Shown: positions 25,235 to 34,222, numbered from the stretch's first letter. The stretch is DNA of 62,696 nucleotides from an uncultured Lachnospiraceae bacterium (GCA_949893755.1 CATLCV010000006.1:1-62696); one strand, 5' to 3'. Program-made: numbers and translations. Notes: a model not told the origin generated them from the sequence alone.

Positions 25235-26356
25235 ATGGCGCACAAGACAGAATTTTTGTATTTATCAGAACAGGATACGATCAAAGCGGGGGTACTGGAT
25301 GCCAGGAAGTGTATCGACAATGCAGAGGAAGTTTTTACCCTGCTGAGCAAAGGGGACTATCTGATGGGAGGAAGCAACCATAACAGCCATGGGCTGGGGC
25401 TGGTGTTCCCGAAGGAAAGCCCGTTCCCGAATATGCCGGTGGCAGGCCCGGACAGACGGTTTGTGGCTATGCCCGCTTACCTTGGAGGAAGATTTGATGT
25501 ATGCGGCAATAAGTGGTATGGCTCCAATGCGGCAAATCCGAAGAAGGGACTTCCCAGATCCGTACTGACCGTTACCTTGAATGACAAAGACACGGGAGAG
25601 CCGCTTGCATTTATGTCGGCCAACCTGCTGAGTGCGGCAAGGACCGGAGCAGTACCGGGAGTGGCAGCGAGACATCTGGCGAGGAAGGATTCGGAAAACG
25701 TAACTGTATTGGGCTGCGGCCAGATCAACCGTTCCTGCCTGCGTTCCATTTTGTCGCAGCTTCCGAACGCAAAGAAGATTTACTGCTATGACATTTTTGA
25801 AGAGGCCTCCAATAAGTTTTTGGCCTGGGCAAAGGAAGAACTGCATATTGACGGTGAGGCGACTACGGATCTGGAAGCAGCGGTCCGGGCAGCGGATGTC
25901 ATTACGGTGGCGGCATCCAGATTAAAACCGCTTTACATAAAGGATGAATGGCTGAAAGAAGGCGTGACTGTTTTGATCACCGGTCCGATGCAGACAGACG
26001 ACTCCTTCTGGATGAGCACAAAGCTGATTTATGACAATGTAGGACTCCATCAGGCTTATGTCCAGGACGCGGTTGAATCCGGAGATAAAGCAGAATACTA
26101 TAAGGGCGTGATCGGCGGACCGATCTATACCCTGATCGATGCCGGAAAGATGCCGAAGCTGGAGGACTCTACCAGTATCGGAGATGTGATCCTCGGACAG
26201 AAGGAAGGACGTATTGATGACAAAGAAAGAATCACCTTCGTGGCATGCGGAATGGCAACCTTTGATGTGGGACTTGGATTTGATCTGTATCATACTGCAT
26301 TAAAAGAAGGAATCGGGCAAAAACTGGTATTATGGGATGATCCATATCAGAAATAG
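25235..26356 (+). CDS. Ornithine cyclodeaminase/mu-crystallin family enzyme
   Basis: A 373-residue NAD(P)-dependent protein of the OCD family, whose members act as cyclodeaminases, ketimine/imine reductases or amino-acid dehydrogenases. Visible are FVAMPAYLGG and CGNKWYGSNAANPKKGLPRS (substrate domain with the conserved Lys), MSANLLSAARTGAVPGVAARH, and the Rossmann motif VTVLGCGQINRSCLRSIL. It is about 40 residues longer than classical OCD, with an elongated C-terminus. Related sequences are, to my recollection, sometimes labelled tyramine oxidase subunit B, a name without clear biochemical basis here. AAGGGAG precedes the start. It is followed by TRAP transporter genes, so it probably acts on the imported compound. 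Confidence 0.85.
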   Translation: MAHKTEFLYLSEQDTIKAGVLDARKCIDNAEEVFTLLSKGDYLMGGSNHNSHGLGLVFPKESPFPNMPVAGPDRRFVAMPAYLGGRFDVCGNKWYGSNAANPKKGLPRSVLTVTLNDKDTGEPLAFMSANLLSAARTGAVPGVAARHLARKDSENVTVLGCGQINRSCLRSILSQLPNAKKIYCYDIFEEASNKFLAWAKEELHIDGEATTDLEAAVRAADVITVAASRLKPLYIKDEWLKEGVTVLITGPMQTDDSFWMSTKLIYDNVGLHQAYVQDAVESGDKAEYYKGVIGGPIYTLIDAGKMPKLEDSTSIGDVILGQKEGRIDDKERITFVACGMATFDVGLGFDLYHTALKEGIGQKLVLWDDPYQK

Positions 26357-26382
26357 GATCCTGTTTTAAACAGGAAAGAGCA

Positions 26383-26434
26383 GGAGTGCTCCCGGAAGAT
26401 TTTGCATAAATGAAAGGCTTTGCGGGAGCATTCC
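26383..26434 (+). other. Hairpin between the cyclodeaminase-family and dctM genes
   Basis: GGAGTGCTCCCG (26383-26394) pairs with CGGGAGCATTCC (26423-26434) apart from one G-U. No U tract follows and the dctM ribosome site lies 10 bases on. It may adjust the relative amounts of enzyme and transporter by processing or mRNA protection. Confidence 0.45.
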
Positions 26435-26457
26435 ATGAAAACAGGAGGTGAAATGGA

Positions 26458-27741
26458 GTGTCGTTATCTTTAGCAGCAATGATATTATGTTTTATCGTAC
26501 TTATGATAATCGGTCTGCCGATTGCTTACAACCTGATCGTCACGACTACAGTTTATATCCTGGTCGCGGGGTTTGACCCGATCCAGATGGTGATCAAAAT
26601 GTACGGCGGGATGAACAGCTTTTCCTTTCTGGCAGTACCGTTTTTCGTGCTGACAGGCCAGCTCATGCTGCGCGGCGGCTTGCTGGAATCGTTGATCAAG
26701 CTGGTGAATGTCTGGTTCGGCAGATTCAAGGGCGCGATTGCCATCGTGACGATCGGAGCGTCTCTGCTGATGGGATCCATCGTTGGTCTTGCGGTCGCTT
26801 CCGCGGCATCACTGGGAGTATTTCTGATCCCGATGATGAAGAAGGAAGGGTATGCGCCGCCCTTTGCGGCAGCAGTGATGTCCTCGGCATCTCTGCTGGG
26901 GCCGATCATGCCGCCCAGTGTTTTGATGATACTTTACTGTACCGCGGTAGGAAAAACTTCGATCAGCGGTCTGTTTATGGCAGCAGTTACACCTGCGATT
27001 CTGATCGCGCTCCTGCAGTGTCTGGTGGCGCACCGGATTTCCGCCAAAAGGGATTATCCGTCTTACGGCAAGGCGTCCTGGTCTGAAAAGCTTTCCGCAA
27101 CGGTCCATGCGATTCCGGCATTATTTTTACCGGTGATCATTCTGGGCGGTATCTTCAGCGGCATCTTTTCCATCACGGAAGCATCCGGCGTGGCAGTTGT
27201 ATACAGTGCGATCCTTGCATTTTTTGTAAATAAAAGCGTAAAGCTGAAAGATATTCCGGAAATGGTGATCGAAGCGGCATCGACGTCCGGCCTGGTCCTG
27301 ATCCTTGCGGGCGCGGGAACGGCGATGGCATGGGGGATTGCGAACGAGCGGGTAATGGATATGCTGATCAGCCCGATGTCTTCTCTTCCGCCATGGGTAT
27401 TCCTGCTGATCGTGAATATTCTGATGCTGATCTGCGGTATGTTTATGGATGATTACGCGTCAACCGTCATCCTGGCGCCGATCATCGCACCCATCGCATG
27501 GGCGCTGGGAATCCATCCTCTGCATATCGGCGCGGTATTCTGCATCAATCTGGTAATCGGACTGGCGACACCTCCGTTTGGAGTGACCCTGTTTGTTACC
27601 AGTCCGGTGGCCGGTGTACGTCTGGAAGAGACAGCAAAGGAAGCGATTCCGTTTTTGGCCGCTACGATCGGCGTATTGCTGCTGATCACCTTTGTACCGC
27701 AGGTTGTCATGTGGCTTCCGACTCTGATGGGATATGCATGA
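26458..27741 (+). CDS. dctM: TRAP transporter large permease, DctM type
   Basis: A 427-residue membrane protein, the ion-coupled channel subunit of a tripartite ATP-independent periplasmic-type transporter. About 12 TMs are visible. Typical segments are LAVPFFVLTGQLMLRGGL, the SSASLLGPIMPPSVLMI re-entrant loop, and LVIGLATPPFGVTLFVTSPVAG. It starts at GTG 26458 with AGGAGG 9 bases upstream. The gene order is M-P-Q rather than the common P-Q-M. TRAP systems carry carboxylates such as C4-diacids, sugar acids, hydroxyacids and amino-acid derivatives, which agrees with the surrounding enzymes. Confidence 0.93.
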   Translation: MSLSLAAMILCFIVLMIIGLPIAYNLIVTTTVYILVAGFDPIQMVIKMYGGMNSFSFLAVPFFVLTGQLMLRGGLLESLIKLVNVWFGRFKGAIAIVTIGASLLMGSIVGLAVASAASLGVFLIPMMKKEGYAPPFAAAVMSSASLLGPIMPPSVLMILYCTAVGKTSISGLFMAAVTPAILIALLQCLVAHRISAKRDYPSYGKASWSEKLSATVHAIPALFLPVIILGGIFSGIFSITEASGVAVVYSAILAFFVNKSVKLKDIPEMVIEAASTSGLVLILAGAGTAMAWGIANERVMDMLISPMSSLPPWVFLLIVNILMLICGMFMDDYASTVILAPIIAPIAWALGIHPLHIGAVFCINLVIGLATPPFGVTLFVTSPVAGVRLEETAKEAIPFLAATIGVLLLITFVPQVVMWLPTLMGYA

Positions 27742-27837
27742 TAAAAGCAGTATGGAAAAAAATGAAGAAAATACAGGCAGCGCAAGGCAGCAGTCTATCT
27801 GCTGTGAAATTGGTTTTGAATGAAGGAGAGGGAAGAT

Positions 27838-28932
27838 ATGAAAATGAAAAAAATGAGATATGCCATAGCAGGAATTTTGACAGTTTGTATGATCGGCAGT
27901 TTGGCAGGATGTACAAGAAGCAACAGTGGTTCCGGCGGTTCCGGCGGCGCGTCAGGCGGCGGGGAAGCGGAAGAAGAGGCGGGCGGAAGCTATACGATCC
28001 GTATTGCCTGCGAGAACTCGGATACCTATCCTGCTACACTGGGATTGAAGGTAATGAAGGATTATGTTGAAAAGCATACGGACGGCAATGTAAAGGTCGA
28101 TATCTATGCCAGCGGCCAGCTCGGCGGCGAGGAGGAGACTCTGGAGCAGGTGGCGCAGGGCTCACTGGAAATGGCAGTGGCTTCTTTTGCCCCGGTGGTA
28201 TCCTATGACAAAGAATTTGAAGTGATGGATATCCCGTTTGTATTTAATACGTATCAGGAAGCATGGATGGTACTGGACAGCTCCGTCGGCACGGATATGC
28301 TGGACTCCCTGAAAGAATACGGGATGATCGGAATGTCCTTTATGGAGAACGGCTTCCGCCAGGTGACAAGCAATGTGGCACCCGTACAGACTAAGGCAGA
28401 CCTGTCAGGCGTGAAGATCCGTACCATGCAGAACAATAATCATATGGAAGCATTTAAGGCTTTAGGCGCGAATCCTACGCCCGTTGCATTTTCGGAGCTT
28501 TATATGTCGCTTTCTCAGAATACGGTAGATGCCCAGGAGAATCCGATTGCCAATGTGACGGATAAAAAGCTCTATGAGGTACAGAAATATCTCTCACTGA
28601 CAAACCACATTTACGATGCAATGCCCCTGGTCTGCAATCTGGAATTTTTTGAGAGCCTTCCCGGAAAATATCAGGGGATTGTAAAGACCGGTGCGGTGCT
28701 CGGTATGGAATACAGCCGTTTCTGCAACGCGGAGCGGGAATCCCTGATCCTGGAAGAGCTGGAAAAGGAAGGGATGCAGATCAATGAAGTATCCGAGGAG
28801 GCCCATGAGGAAATGAAGAGTATCGCTCAGCCGGCAGTTATTGAAATGGTCGGCGAAGACCTGGGACAGGATAAGGTAGACGAATATCTGAAAAATGTAG
28901 AGAGCGTACTGGAGGAGATCAAGAGCTATTAA
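27838..28932 (+). CDS. dctP: TRAP transporter substrate-binding lipoprotein, DctP type
   Basis: A 364-residue extracytoplasmic binding protein with a signal peptide and lipobox (GSLAGC, Cys about residue 23), then a Gly/Ser linker. The DctP domain has EMAVASFAPVVSYDKEFEV, the carboxylate-binding arginine in SGVKIRTMQNNNHMEAFKAL, and VAFSELYMSLSQNTVDAQENP. The conserved Arg implies an organic acid ligand. GGAGAGGGAAGAT precedes ATG 27838, chosen over an ATG six codons earlier that contains this ribosome site. Its neighbours are dctM, 96 bases before, and dctQ, 14 bases after. Confidence 0.92.
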   Translation: MKMKKMRYAIAGILTVCMIGSLAGCTRSNSGSGGSGGASGGGEAEEEAGGSYTIRIACENSDTYPATLGLKVMKDYVEKHTDGNVKVDIYASGQLGGEEETLEQVAQGSLEMAVASFAPVVSYDKEFEVMDIPFVFNTYQEAWMVLDSSVGTDMLDSLKEYGMIGMSFMENGFRQVTSNVAPVQTKADLSGVKIRTMQNNNHMEAFKALGANPTPVAFSELYMSLSQNTVDAQENPIANVTDKKLYEVQKYLSLTNHIYDAMPLVCNLEFFESLPGKYQGIVKTGAVLGMEYSRFCNAERESLILEELEKEGMQINEVSEEAHEEMKSIAQPAVIEMVGEDLGQDKVDEYLKNVESVLEEIKSY

Positions 28933-28946
28933 ACGGAGGAAGGAAT

Positions 28947-29498
28947 ATGATGGAAGCATTGGATAAACTTTTGACAGTTTCGTTTAAAGTACTGAAGGCG
29001 GTTCTGTGCGCGGTGCTTTTAGGAATGGTGGTCATACTGATGGCGCATATCTTCTTCCGCTATGTATTGAATAATTCGCTGACCTGGTCGGAGGAGCTTT
29101 TGAAGATTCTCCTGGTATGGTTCGGCATGCTGAGTGTGTCTGTTCTGGCGGCCCGCAGGGAGCATGTGGCGATTGTGATCTTTAAGGAGCGCATGTCTCC
29201 AAAGGTGGCGGGACTGATGACAAAGATCACCCAGATCCTGACTGTAGTGATCTGCTTTGTAGTGATCGTGGTAGGCGTGCAGTATGTGATATCCGCCGGA
29301 TACCGGCCCACGCCGGCGCTTCGGCTCCCCTATGGATATGCCTATGCGGCGGTACCGGTATCATTCGTATTCGTATTGCTTTATGAGTTCCGGAACCTGC
29401 TGGCGGAATTAACCGGAAAAGGGAATTACGCGGTGATCGAAAAGCCGGAAGAAGACCTGACAGGCGGAAAGCTGGATCTGGATTTAGACAAAAAATAA
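28947..29498 (+). CDS. dctQ: TRAP transporter small permease, DctQ type
   Basis: A 183-residue subunit with four TMs (about residues 10-35, 48-65, 88-110 and 128-148). It has the DctQ signature HIFFRYVLNNSLTWSEELLKILLVW. It associates with DctM. The C-terminal tail is hydrophilic (EKPEEDLTGGKLDLD). AACGGAGGAAGG precedes the start. It is the last gene before a strong terminator. Confidence 0.9.
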   Translation: MMEALDKLLTVSFKVLKAVLCAVLLGMVVILMAHIFFRYVLNNSLTWSEELLKILLVWFGMLSVSVLAARREHVAIVIFKERMSPKVAGLMTKITQILTVVICFVVIVVGVQYVISAGYRPTPALRLPYGYAYAAVPVSFVFVLLYEFRNLLAELTGKGNYAVIEKPEEDLTGGKLDLDLDKK

Positions 29499-29568
29499 TT
29501 TCCTGCCGTGCGGTTTTTACGAATGGATGAGTGCGGATGGAATATTTGCCTGATCGTGTGAGAAGGGG

Positions 29569-29634
29569 CTGCCGGGAAATGACAAGGCACACAGTATGTT
29601 GTGGGAATGCAGTCATTTTCCGGCAGTCCTTTTT
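29569..29634 (+). terminator. Terminator or attenuator after the TRAP genes
   Basis: CTGCCGGGAAATGAC (29569-29583) pairs with GTCATTTTCCGGCAG (29612-29626), 14 of 15, followed by TCCTTTTT. It lies 70 bases after dctQ and 90 bases before the larA-like gene. It would end the TRAP transcript or limit read-through. Confidence 0.75.
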
Positions 29635-29723
29635 GTTCTATTTAAGAAGCTTATCCGAATTTTTCAATAGAACAAAAGCCCTCCGGGGATGCACACTTTT
29701 TTATGAAAGAACAGGAGGTAACA

Positions 29724-31013
29724 ATGTATCAGTTAAAACAAACAGAATCGGAATGGGAATACATAGACAAAAATCTTGGAATTCGGTTTGGGGTGCCCGG
29801 GGACTGCGGGGCAGAGCTTCTGCTCACCCCGGATGTGGAGGCGATCCGGTCGGAAGCAGAAGTAGAAGAGGCTGTAAAAAATCCGAAGTACGGACCATCA
29901 CTGCGGAAGCTTGCAGAAGACAGGCATGCCCGGACAGCATGCGTTCTGATTTCGGACGCTACCAGGGCGGTTCCGACTGCCGGAATATTGAAGTACATCG
30001 TTCAGGAGCTTACAGAGGCAGGGATCCTTCCGGAACAGATCTGTGCATTTGTGGCAATCGGCGTCCATCGGGGCGCGTCAGAAAAGGAGATGCAGACATT
30101 TCTGGGAGAGCTTTACGGGAAGATCCGAATCGAAAATCATACACCCTTTGAAAAAGAAAACCTGATCTGTCTGGGGGAGACATCCGGACATACCCCGGTC
30201 TGGGTAAATAAAAAGGCTTATGCGTGTGACCTTCATATTCAGATCGGAAAGGTGGAACCCCATGAGTTTGCAGGATTTTCAGGCGGAAGAAAATCGGTTC
30301 TTCCGGGGATCAGCGGGGAGGAGACGATCCTTGTCAACCACCGTCCGGAAATGATCCTGCGGCCGGATGCTGCCATCGGTGTGTTGGAAGGCAATCCGGT
30401 GCATGAGGATATGGAAGAGGCGGCGGAAAAATTCGGTATAGATTTTGGAGTGAACTGCATTCTGAATCAGCAATTGGAGCTGGCGGCGGTATTTGCCGGA
30501 GAGATGAAAAGGAGCCATCGGGCTGCGGTGGAATGGGTCAGGGAACATCTGAGGGTGTCTTTGAAACGGCCGGATATTCTTGTGACCACGGCCGGAAATC
30601 CGCTGGATATTGATTTCTACCAGACAGTGAAAGCGCTGATCGCGCTGTCCGAAATTCGGGATTAAAACACGACTGTGATCCTTTACTGCGGATGCCCGGA
30701 GGGTGTCAATTCTCCGGATATGCTGCGCGCCTTCCGAAGCAGTCCGGATCTGGAGGAGGTGGTTGCATATACATCGGACAATTATAAAATCCAGATGGAC
30801 CATGTGCTTCTGCTGTCTAAAATATTGAAAAAGCATGTGAGGATCCTTGTATGCTGTCCCAACATACCGGATGAGGAGATCCGCGAGATGTTTATGGTTC
30901 CGTGCCGTACCCCGCAGGAGGCAATGGATATGGCGCTGGAGATGTGCGGAAAGAACAAGGCAGAAGTATTGTTTTATCCGCGGCCGCAGACAGGACTGCC
31001 GGCTGCCGAATAA
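29724..31013 (+). pseudogene. LarA-family nickel-pincer racemase/epimerase gene with in-frame TAA
   Basis: The frame encodes a LarA homologue in two parts. Residues 1-313 contain the cofactor and catalytic motifs SDATR (78-81), GVHRG (H115), EPHEFAGFSGGRKSVLPG (H180, K190 for the pincer thioamide link) and VNHR (H206, nickel ligand). The spacings agree with Lactiplantibacillus LarA. A TAA at 30663-30665 stops it. The same frame then continues without other stops as NTTVILYCGCPEGV to the normal LarA C-terminus (PRPQTGLPAAE). Without the stop the protein would be 429 residues, the family length. AGGAGG precedes the ATG. It is either a recent nonsense mutation, a sequencing error or two cooperating halves. 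TAA is not a known selenocysteine or pyrrolysine codon. Confidence 0.85.
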
Positions 31014-31033
31014 AAACGAAAGGAACGGAAGAA

Positions 31034-32896
31034 ATGGATATATGGGAAAAACTGCAAAGAAAAGAGCCGTTATCTCCGGAAGAGAGGAAGTCTGTCTGCA
31101 ATGGCCTGCTGACTGCGGAAGAGCGGATGGAGGCACTCATTTTAAAGTATTTTACGGATGAAGATTTTCGGACCGTCTGGCAGAAGCGGATCGGAACGGG
31201 GCGGATCGGGGGAAAGGCATGCGGTCTGTTGCTGGCGAGGAAGCTGATCGCGGAAAAGCTGCCGGAGTATGTGCCGAGGCTGCTGGATCATCACTCTTAT
31301 TTTATCGGTTCGGATGTGTTTTATCAGTATCTTCTGGAAAATGAATGTCTGGATTTGCGGGAACAGCACCGCAGGGAAAAAGAAAAATTCCGGGAGGCGG
31401 AGCTTCTCAAGGAACGTCTTAGAAACGGCCGTTTTTCAGAAGAATTGGAAGACGCGCTGAAACAGATGCTTTTCTATTATGAGGACCGGCCGATTATCGT
31501 GCGTTCCAGCAGCTTTTTGGAGGACGGCTTCGGAAAAGCATTTTCCGGAAAATATGAATCCGTTTTCTGCATGAATACAGGGATGCCGGCGGAAAGGCTG
31601 GAAGAATTGAAGGAAGCAATCCGCCGGGTCTATGCAAGTACGATGAATGAATCGGCGCTGGAATACAGAAAAAAATGGAATCTGCTGGATGCGGATGAAC
31701 AGATGGCGCTGCTGATCCAGCGGGTAGAGGGAGAGCAGCAGGGAGACTATTATTTTCCTGTTGCGTCGGGTATGGGGTGCTCCTACAACCCTTATAAATG
31801 GATGGAACACATGAATCCGGACGCGGGGATGCTGCGTCTGGTCGCGGGGCTGGGAACCCGGGCGGTAGAGAGGACTCCAGGAGATTATCCGCGTCTGGTC
31901 TGCCTGGATCATGCGCAGGCGAATATACATACGTCCATTGCGGAACGGCATAAATATTCACAGAGGCAGGTGGATGTGCTGAGCCTGTCTGAGGGCGGGG
32001 TCCGGACACAGATGCTGGACCGTCTGATTCCCCTGCTGTCAGAGGAACAGAAGAAACTGGTTTTGAGCAGGGACAGCGATGCGGAATCCATGCTTTATCA
32101 GCGAGGCATGTTCAAGCGGGTGTATTTCTCGGATTGCGGCGGCCTGGTCAACCATACCGGATTTGTGGGAATGATGAAACGGATTTTGAAAATGCTGGAA
32201 AAGGAATATGAGAGGCCGGTGGATATTGAATTTGCTCTGCGGATGGACGAGGAGATGCAGGTCAGGGTCAATCTGTTCCAATGCCGTCCGCTGCAGACTG
32301 GCATATCAGAACAGATCCGGATCCCCACAGGAGTCGAGGATGCATTTTTATTTGACGTGCGGTGCACCTCCATGCGGCGGTCCAAAAAAGAGCGGGTAGA
32401 TATCATTGTCTGGGTAGATCCCAGGAACTACTATGAGTGCCCTTATGCGAAAAAAGCGGAAGTGGGAAGAGTGATCGGGAGCATCAATCAATACTACGAA
32501 TCGCAGGATAAAAAGCTGATGCTGCTTGTCCCCGGCCGGGTGGGAACCTCCTCCCCGGAGCTTGGGGTTCCGGTTTCCTATGCGGACATCAGCCGGTTTG
32601 CGGCAATCTGCGAAGTGGCATACAGCGAGGCCGGATATCGTCCGGATCTTTCCTACGGAAGCCATATGTTCCAGGATCTGGTGGAAGCAGATGTATACTA
32701 TGGGGCGATCAACGAAAACAGCAAGACCAGATTGTACCAGCCGCAGCTGCTGAAAACGCTGCCGGAGATTTTTTCAGAGGTCTGCGGAGCATACCCGGAG
32801 CAGGGGGAGATCGTGAAGGTGTATGATCTGTCGGGGATGGATGCAGAGCTTTTGCTGGACGCAAAGGAAGGCAGGGCGGTGTGCTGGCTGAAATAG
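31034..32896 (+). CDS. Stand-alone PEP/pyruvate-binding ATP-grasp protein
   Basis: A 620-residue protein resembling the N-terminal ATP/pyruvate domain of PEP synthase and pyruvate phosphate dikinase. It has GTGRIGGKACGLLLARKL, RPIIVRSSSFLEDGFGKAFS, MALLIQRVEGEQQG and VDIEFALRMDEEMQVRVNLFQCRPLQ. No swivelling phosphohistidine domain or TIM-barrel PEP domain follows. The last 170 residues are unrecognised (SMRRSKKERVDIIVWVDP). It could be a kinase or ligase for an unknown acid rather than a PEP-forming enzyme. ATG 31034 was chosen because the longer ORF begins inside the LarA reading; AAAGGAA lies about 9 bases before. It follows the LarA gene by 20 bases and ends at a terminator. Confidence 0.8.
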   Translation: MDIWEKLQRKEPLSPEERKSVCNGLLTAEERMEALILKYFTDEDFRTVWQKRIGTGRIGGKACGLLLARKLIAEKLPEYVPRLLDHHSYFIGSDVFYQYLLENECLDLREQHRREKEKFREAELLKERLRNGRFSEELEDALKQMLFYYEDRPIIVRSSSFLEDGFGKAFSGKYESVFCMNTGMPAERLEELKEAIRRVYASTMNESALEYRKKWNLLDADEQMALLIQRVEGEQQGDYYFPVASGMGCSYNPYKWMEHMNPDAGMLRLVAGLGTRAVERTPGDYPRLVCLDHAQANIHTSIAERHKYSQRQVDVLSLSEGGVRTQMLDRLIPLLSEEQKKLVLSRDSDAESMLYQRGMFKRVYFSDCGGLVNHTGFVGMMKRILKMLEKEYERPVDIEFALRMDEEMQVRVNLFQCRPLQTGISEQIRIPTGVEDAFLFDVRCTSMRRSKKERVDIIVWVDPRNYYECPYAKKAEVGRVIGSINQYYESQDKKLMLLVPGRVGTSSPELGVPVSYADISRFAAICEVAYSEAGYRPDLSYGSHMFQDLVEADVYYGAINENSKTRLYQPQLLKTLPEIFSEVCGAYPEQGEIVKVYDLSGMDAELLLDAKEGRAVCWLK

Positions 32897-32914
32897 AATA
32901 GTAAAGATCAAAAT

Positions 32915-32945
32915 GGCGCTGTTTTCATTTGAGAAAGACAGCGCC
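32915..32945 (+). terminator. Terminator closing the metabolic island
   Basis: GGCGCTGTTTTC pairs with GAAAGACAGCGCC around ATTTGA. The 3' side has only a weak T/A-rich tail, but the position, 19 bases past the stop, supports termination. Confidence 0.6.
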
Positions 32946-32988
32946 TTAAAATTGCCGAGATCAGTTCCGGTTTATCTGATTATTCTTT

Positions 32989-33126
32989 GAAACGGCCGAA
33001 TGGCCATGACGGGGCTCCCTTGGGTATGCCTTATGAAACAGCCGAATGGCCATGACGGAGCGCCCTTGGGTATACCTTATGAAACAGCCGAATGGCCATG
33101 ATGGAATGCCTTTAGGTATGCCATCG
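32989..33126. repeat. 46-bp tandem repeat, about 2.9 copies
   Basis: Units begin at 32989, 33035 and 33081 with GAAACRGCCGAATGGCCATG and end with GGTATRCCTTAT-like sequence. The first two are nearly identical and the third is diverged at its end. The period is not a multiple of three and stops occur in the frames, so it is not coding. Each unit contains the short dyad GGCCGAATGGCC or its variant. It occupies the 459-base gap before the next GNAT gene. The rest of that gap is AT-rich with no clear promoter. Confidence 0.85.
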
Positions 33127-33355
33127 GGGATTCAAAGTAACATTATAGCTGTCAGAACAGCAAAAGTATGTTATACTGAGACAATAACTGAGGATTCGTT
33201 TTTGCAAAACGCCGACAGTTCTTAACCTGGATAAACCAGAAAAACACGATACGAAAATTATGCCATTTTGTGAAAAATATTGTTTGTAAGTACCTAACGA
33301 TGCCTAAAACGGATGAACGGAAAAAAACAGGCCATCGTATGCAGGAGGACAACAC

Positions 33356-34222
33356 ATGGTTTACGAATTGAAAGATCCAGAAAAAGCAGCCCCGCTCTTT
33401 GAAGGCTGGCAGGAGTCCATGATCTGGTCCTGTCTGCAGAAGATCATGGGAAAGATCTACGCAGACTCCCCGGAGCACCCGGTTTCCGCCATGGCATTAC
33501 TTGCTGACTTCTGCTTTTTTGCTGGGAAGCCGGACGCAGAGCTTGTCCGGTATTGGGCCGGCCTGCACATGCCGGACGAGGCGTCTGACAGGACAGCGCA
33601 GAGGATGGATTCCGCGGAAGTACACAAAGACGTGCTTTGTAAAGCGCTGCCCGACGTCCCGGATGATTCTGCAGCCTGGGGCATCATCATGGTGCCCCGC
33701 AGCCGTGCCTGGGGAGAACTGATCGAGAGCTGCTACAAAGCCAGAGCCAAAAAGGTCACTCGCTTTGCGATAAAAAAAGAACCGGATATTTTTGACCGAG
33801 AAAAGCTGCAGACGGCAGTCTCAGCTCTGCCTGACGGCTTTACATTAAAAATGATTGATAAAACGCTGTATCTGCAATGCCGGGAATTTTCCTGGTGCCG
33901 GGACTGGACAGCCAATTATGCGAATTATGCCATGTACGAAAAGTACGGTCTGGGAGCAGCGATATTCAAGGACGGAGAACTGGTTTCTGGTGCTTCCTCC
34001 TATACCAGCTACAGAGGCGGTATTGAAATCCAGATCGATACCCGGGAGGATTACCGAAGGCAGGGGCTTGCGCGTATCTGCGGGGCAAAGCTGATCCTGG
34101 AATGCCTGGAGCGGGGCTGGTATCCGAGCTGGGATGCCCAGAATCCAGGGTCGGCGGCACTGGCCCAAAAGCTGGGATACCATCTGGATCACGAATATAC
34201 GGCATATGAAGTTTATCGATGA
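33356..34222 (+). CDS. GNAT-family acetyltransferase (two-domain, 288 residues)
   Basis: The N-terminal half (about 1-150) is an unrecognised domain with WQESMIWSCLQKIMGKIY and EHPVSAMALLADFCFFAG. The C-terminal half is a GNAT fold: GAAIFKDGELVSGASSYTSY, then IQIDTREDYRRQGLARICGA with the acetyl-CoA loop R-R-Q-G-L-A. This two-domain layout matches the GNAT_acetyltr_2-like proteins common in Firmicutes. GCAGGAGG precedes the start. The ABC transporter ATPase starts 14 bases downstream, so they may be cotranscribed. The substrate is unknown. Confidence 0.85.
   Translation: MVYELKDPEKAAPLFEGWQESMIWSCLQKIMGKIYADSPEHPVSAMALLADFCFFAGKPDAELVRYWAGLHMPDEASDRTAQRMDSAEVHKDVLCKALPDVPDDSAAWGIIMVPRSRAWGELIESCYKARAKKVTRFAIKKEPDIFDREKLQTAVSALPDGFTLKMIDKTLYLQCREFSWCRDWTANYANYAMYEKYGLGAAIFKDGELVSGASSYTSYRGGIEIQIDTREDYRRQGLARICGAKLILECLERGWYPSWDAQNPGSAALAQKLGYHLDHEYTAYEVYR

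Noticed and set aside
30663..30665. Recoding of the LarA stop as selenocysteine or pyrrolysine
   Set aside because: The codon is TAA; selenocysteine uses TGA and pyrrolysine TAG, and no SECIS-like stem was seen.
32989..33126. CRISPR-like array
   Set aside because: Units are contiguous 46-bp tandem copies with no unique spacers and no cas genes nearby.
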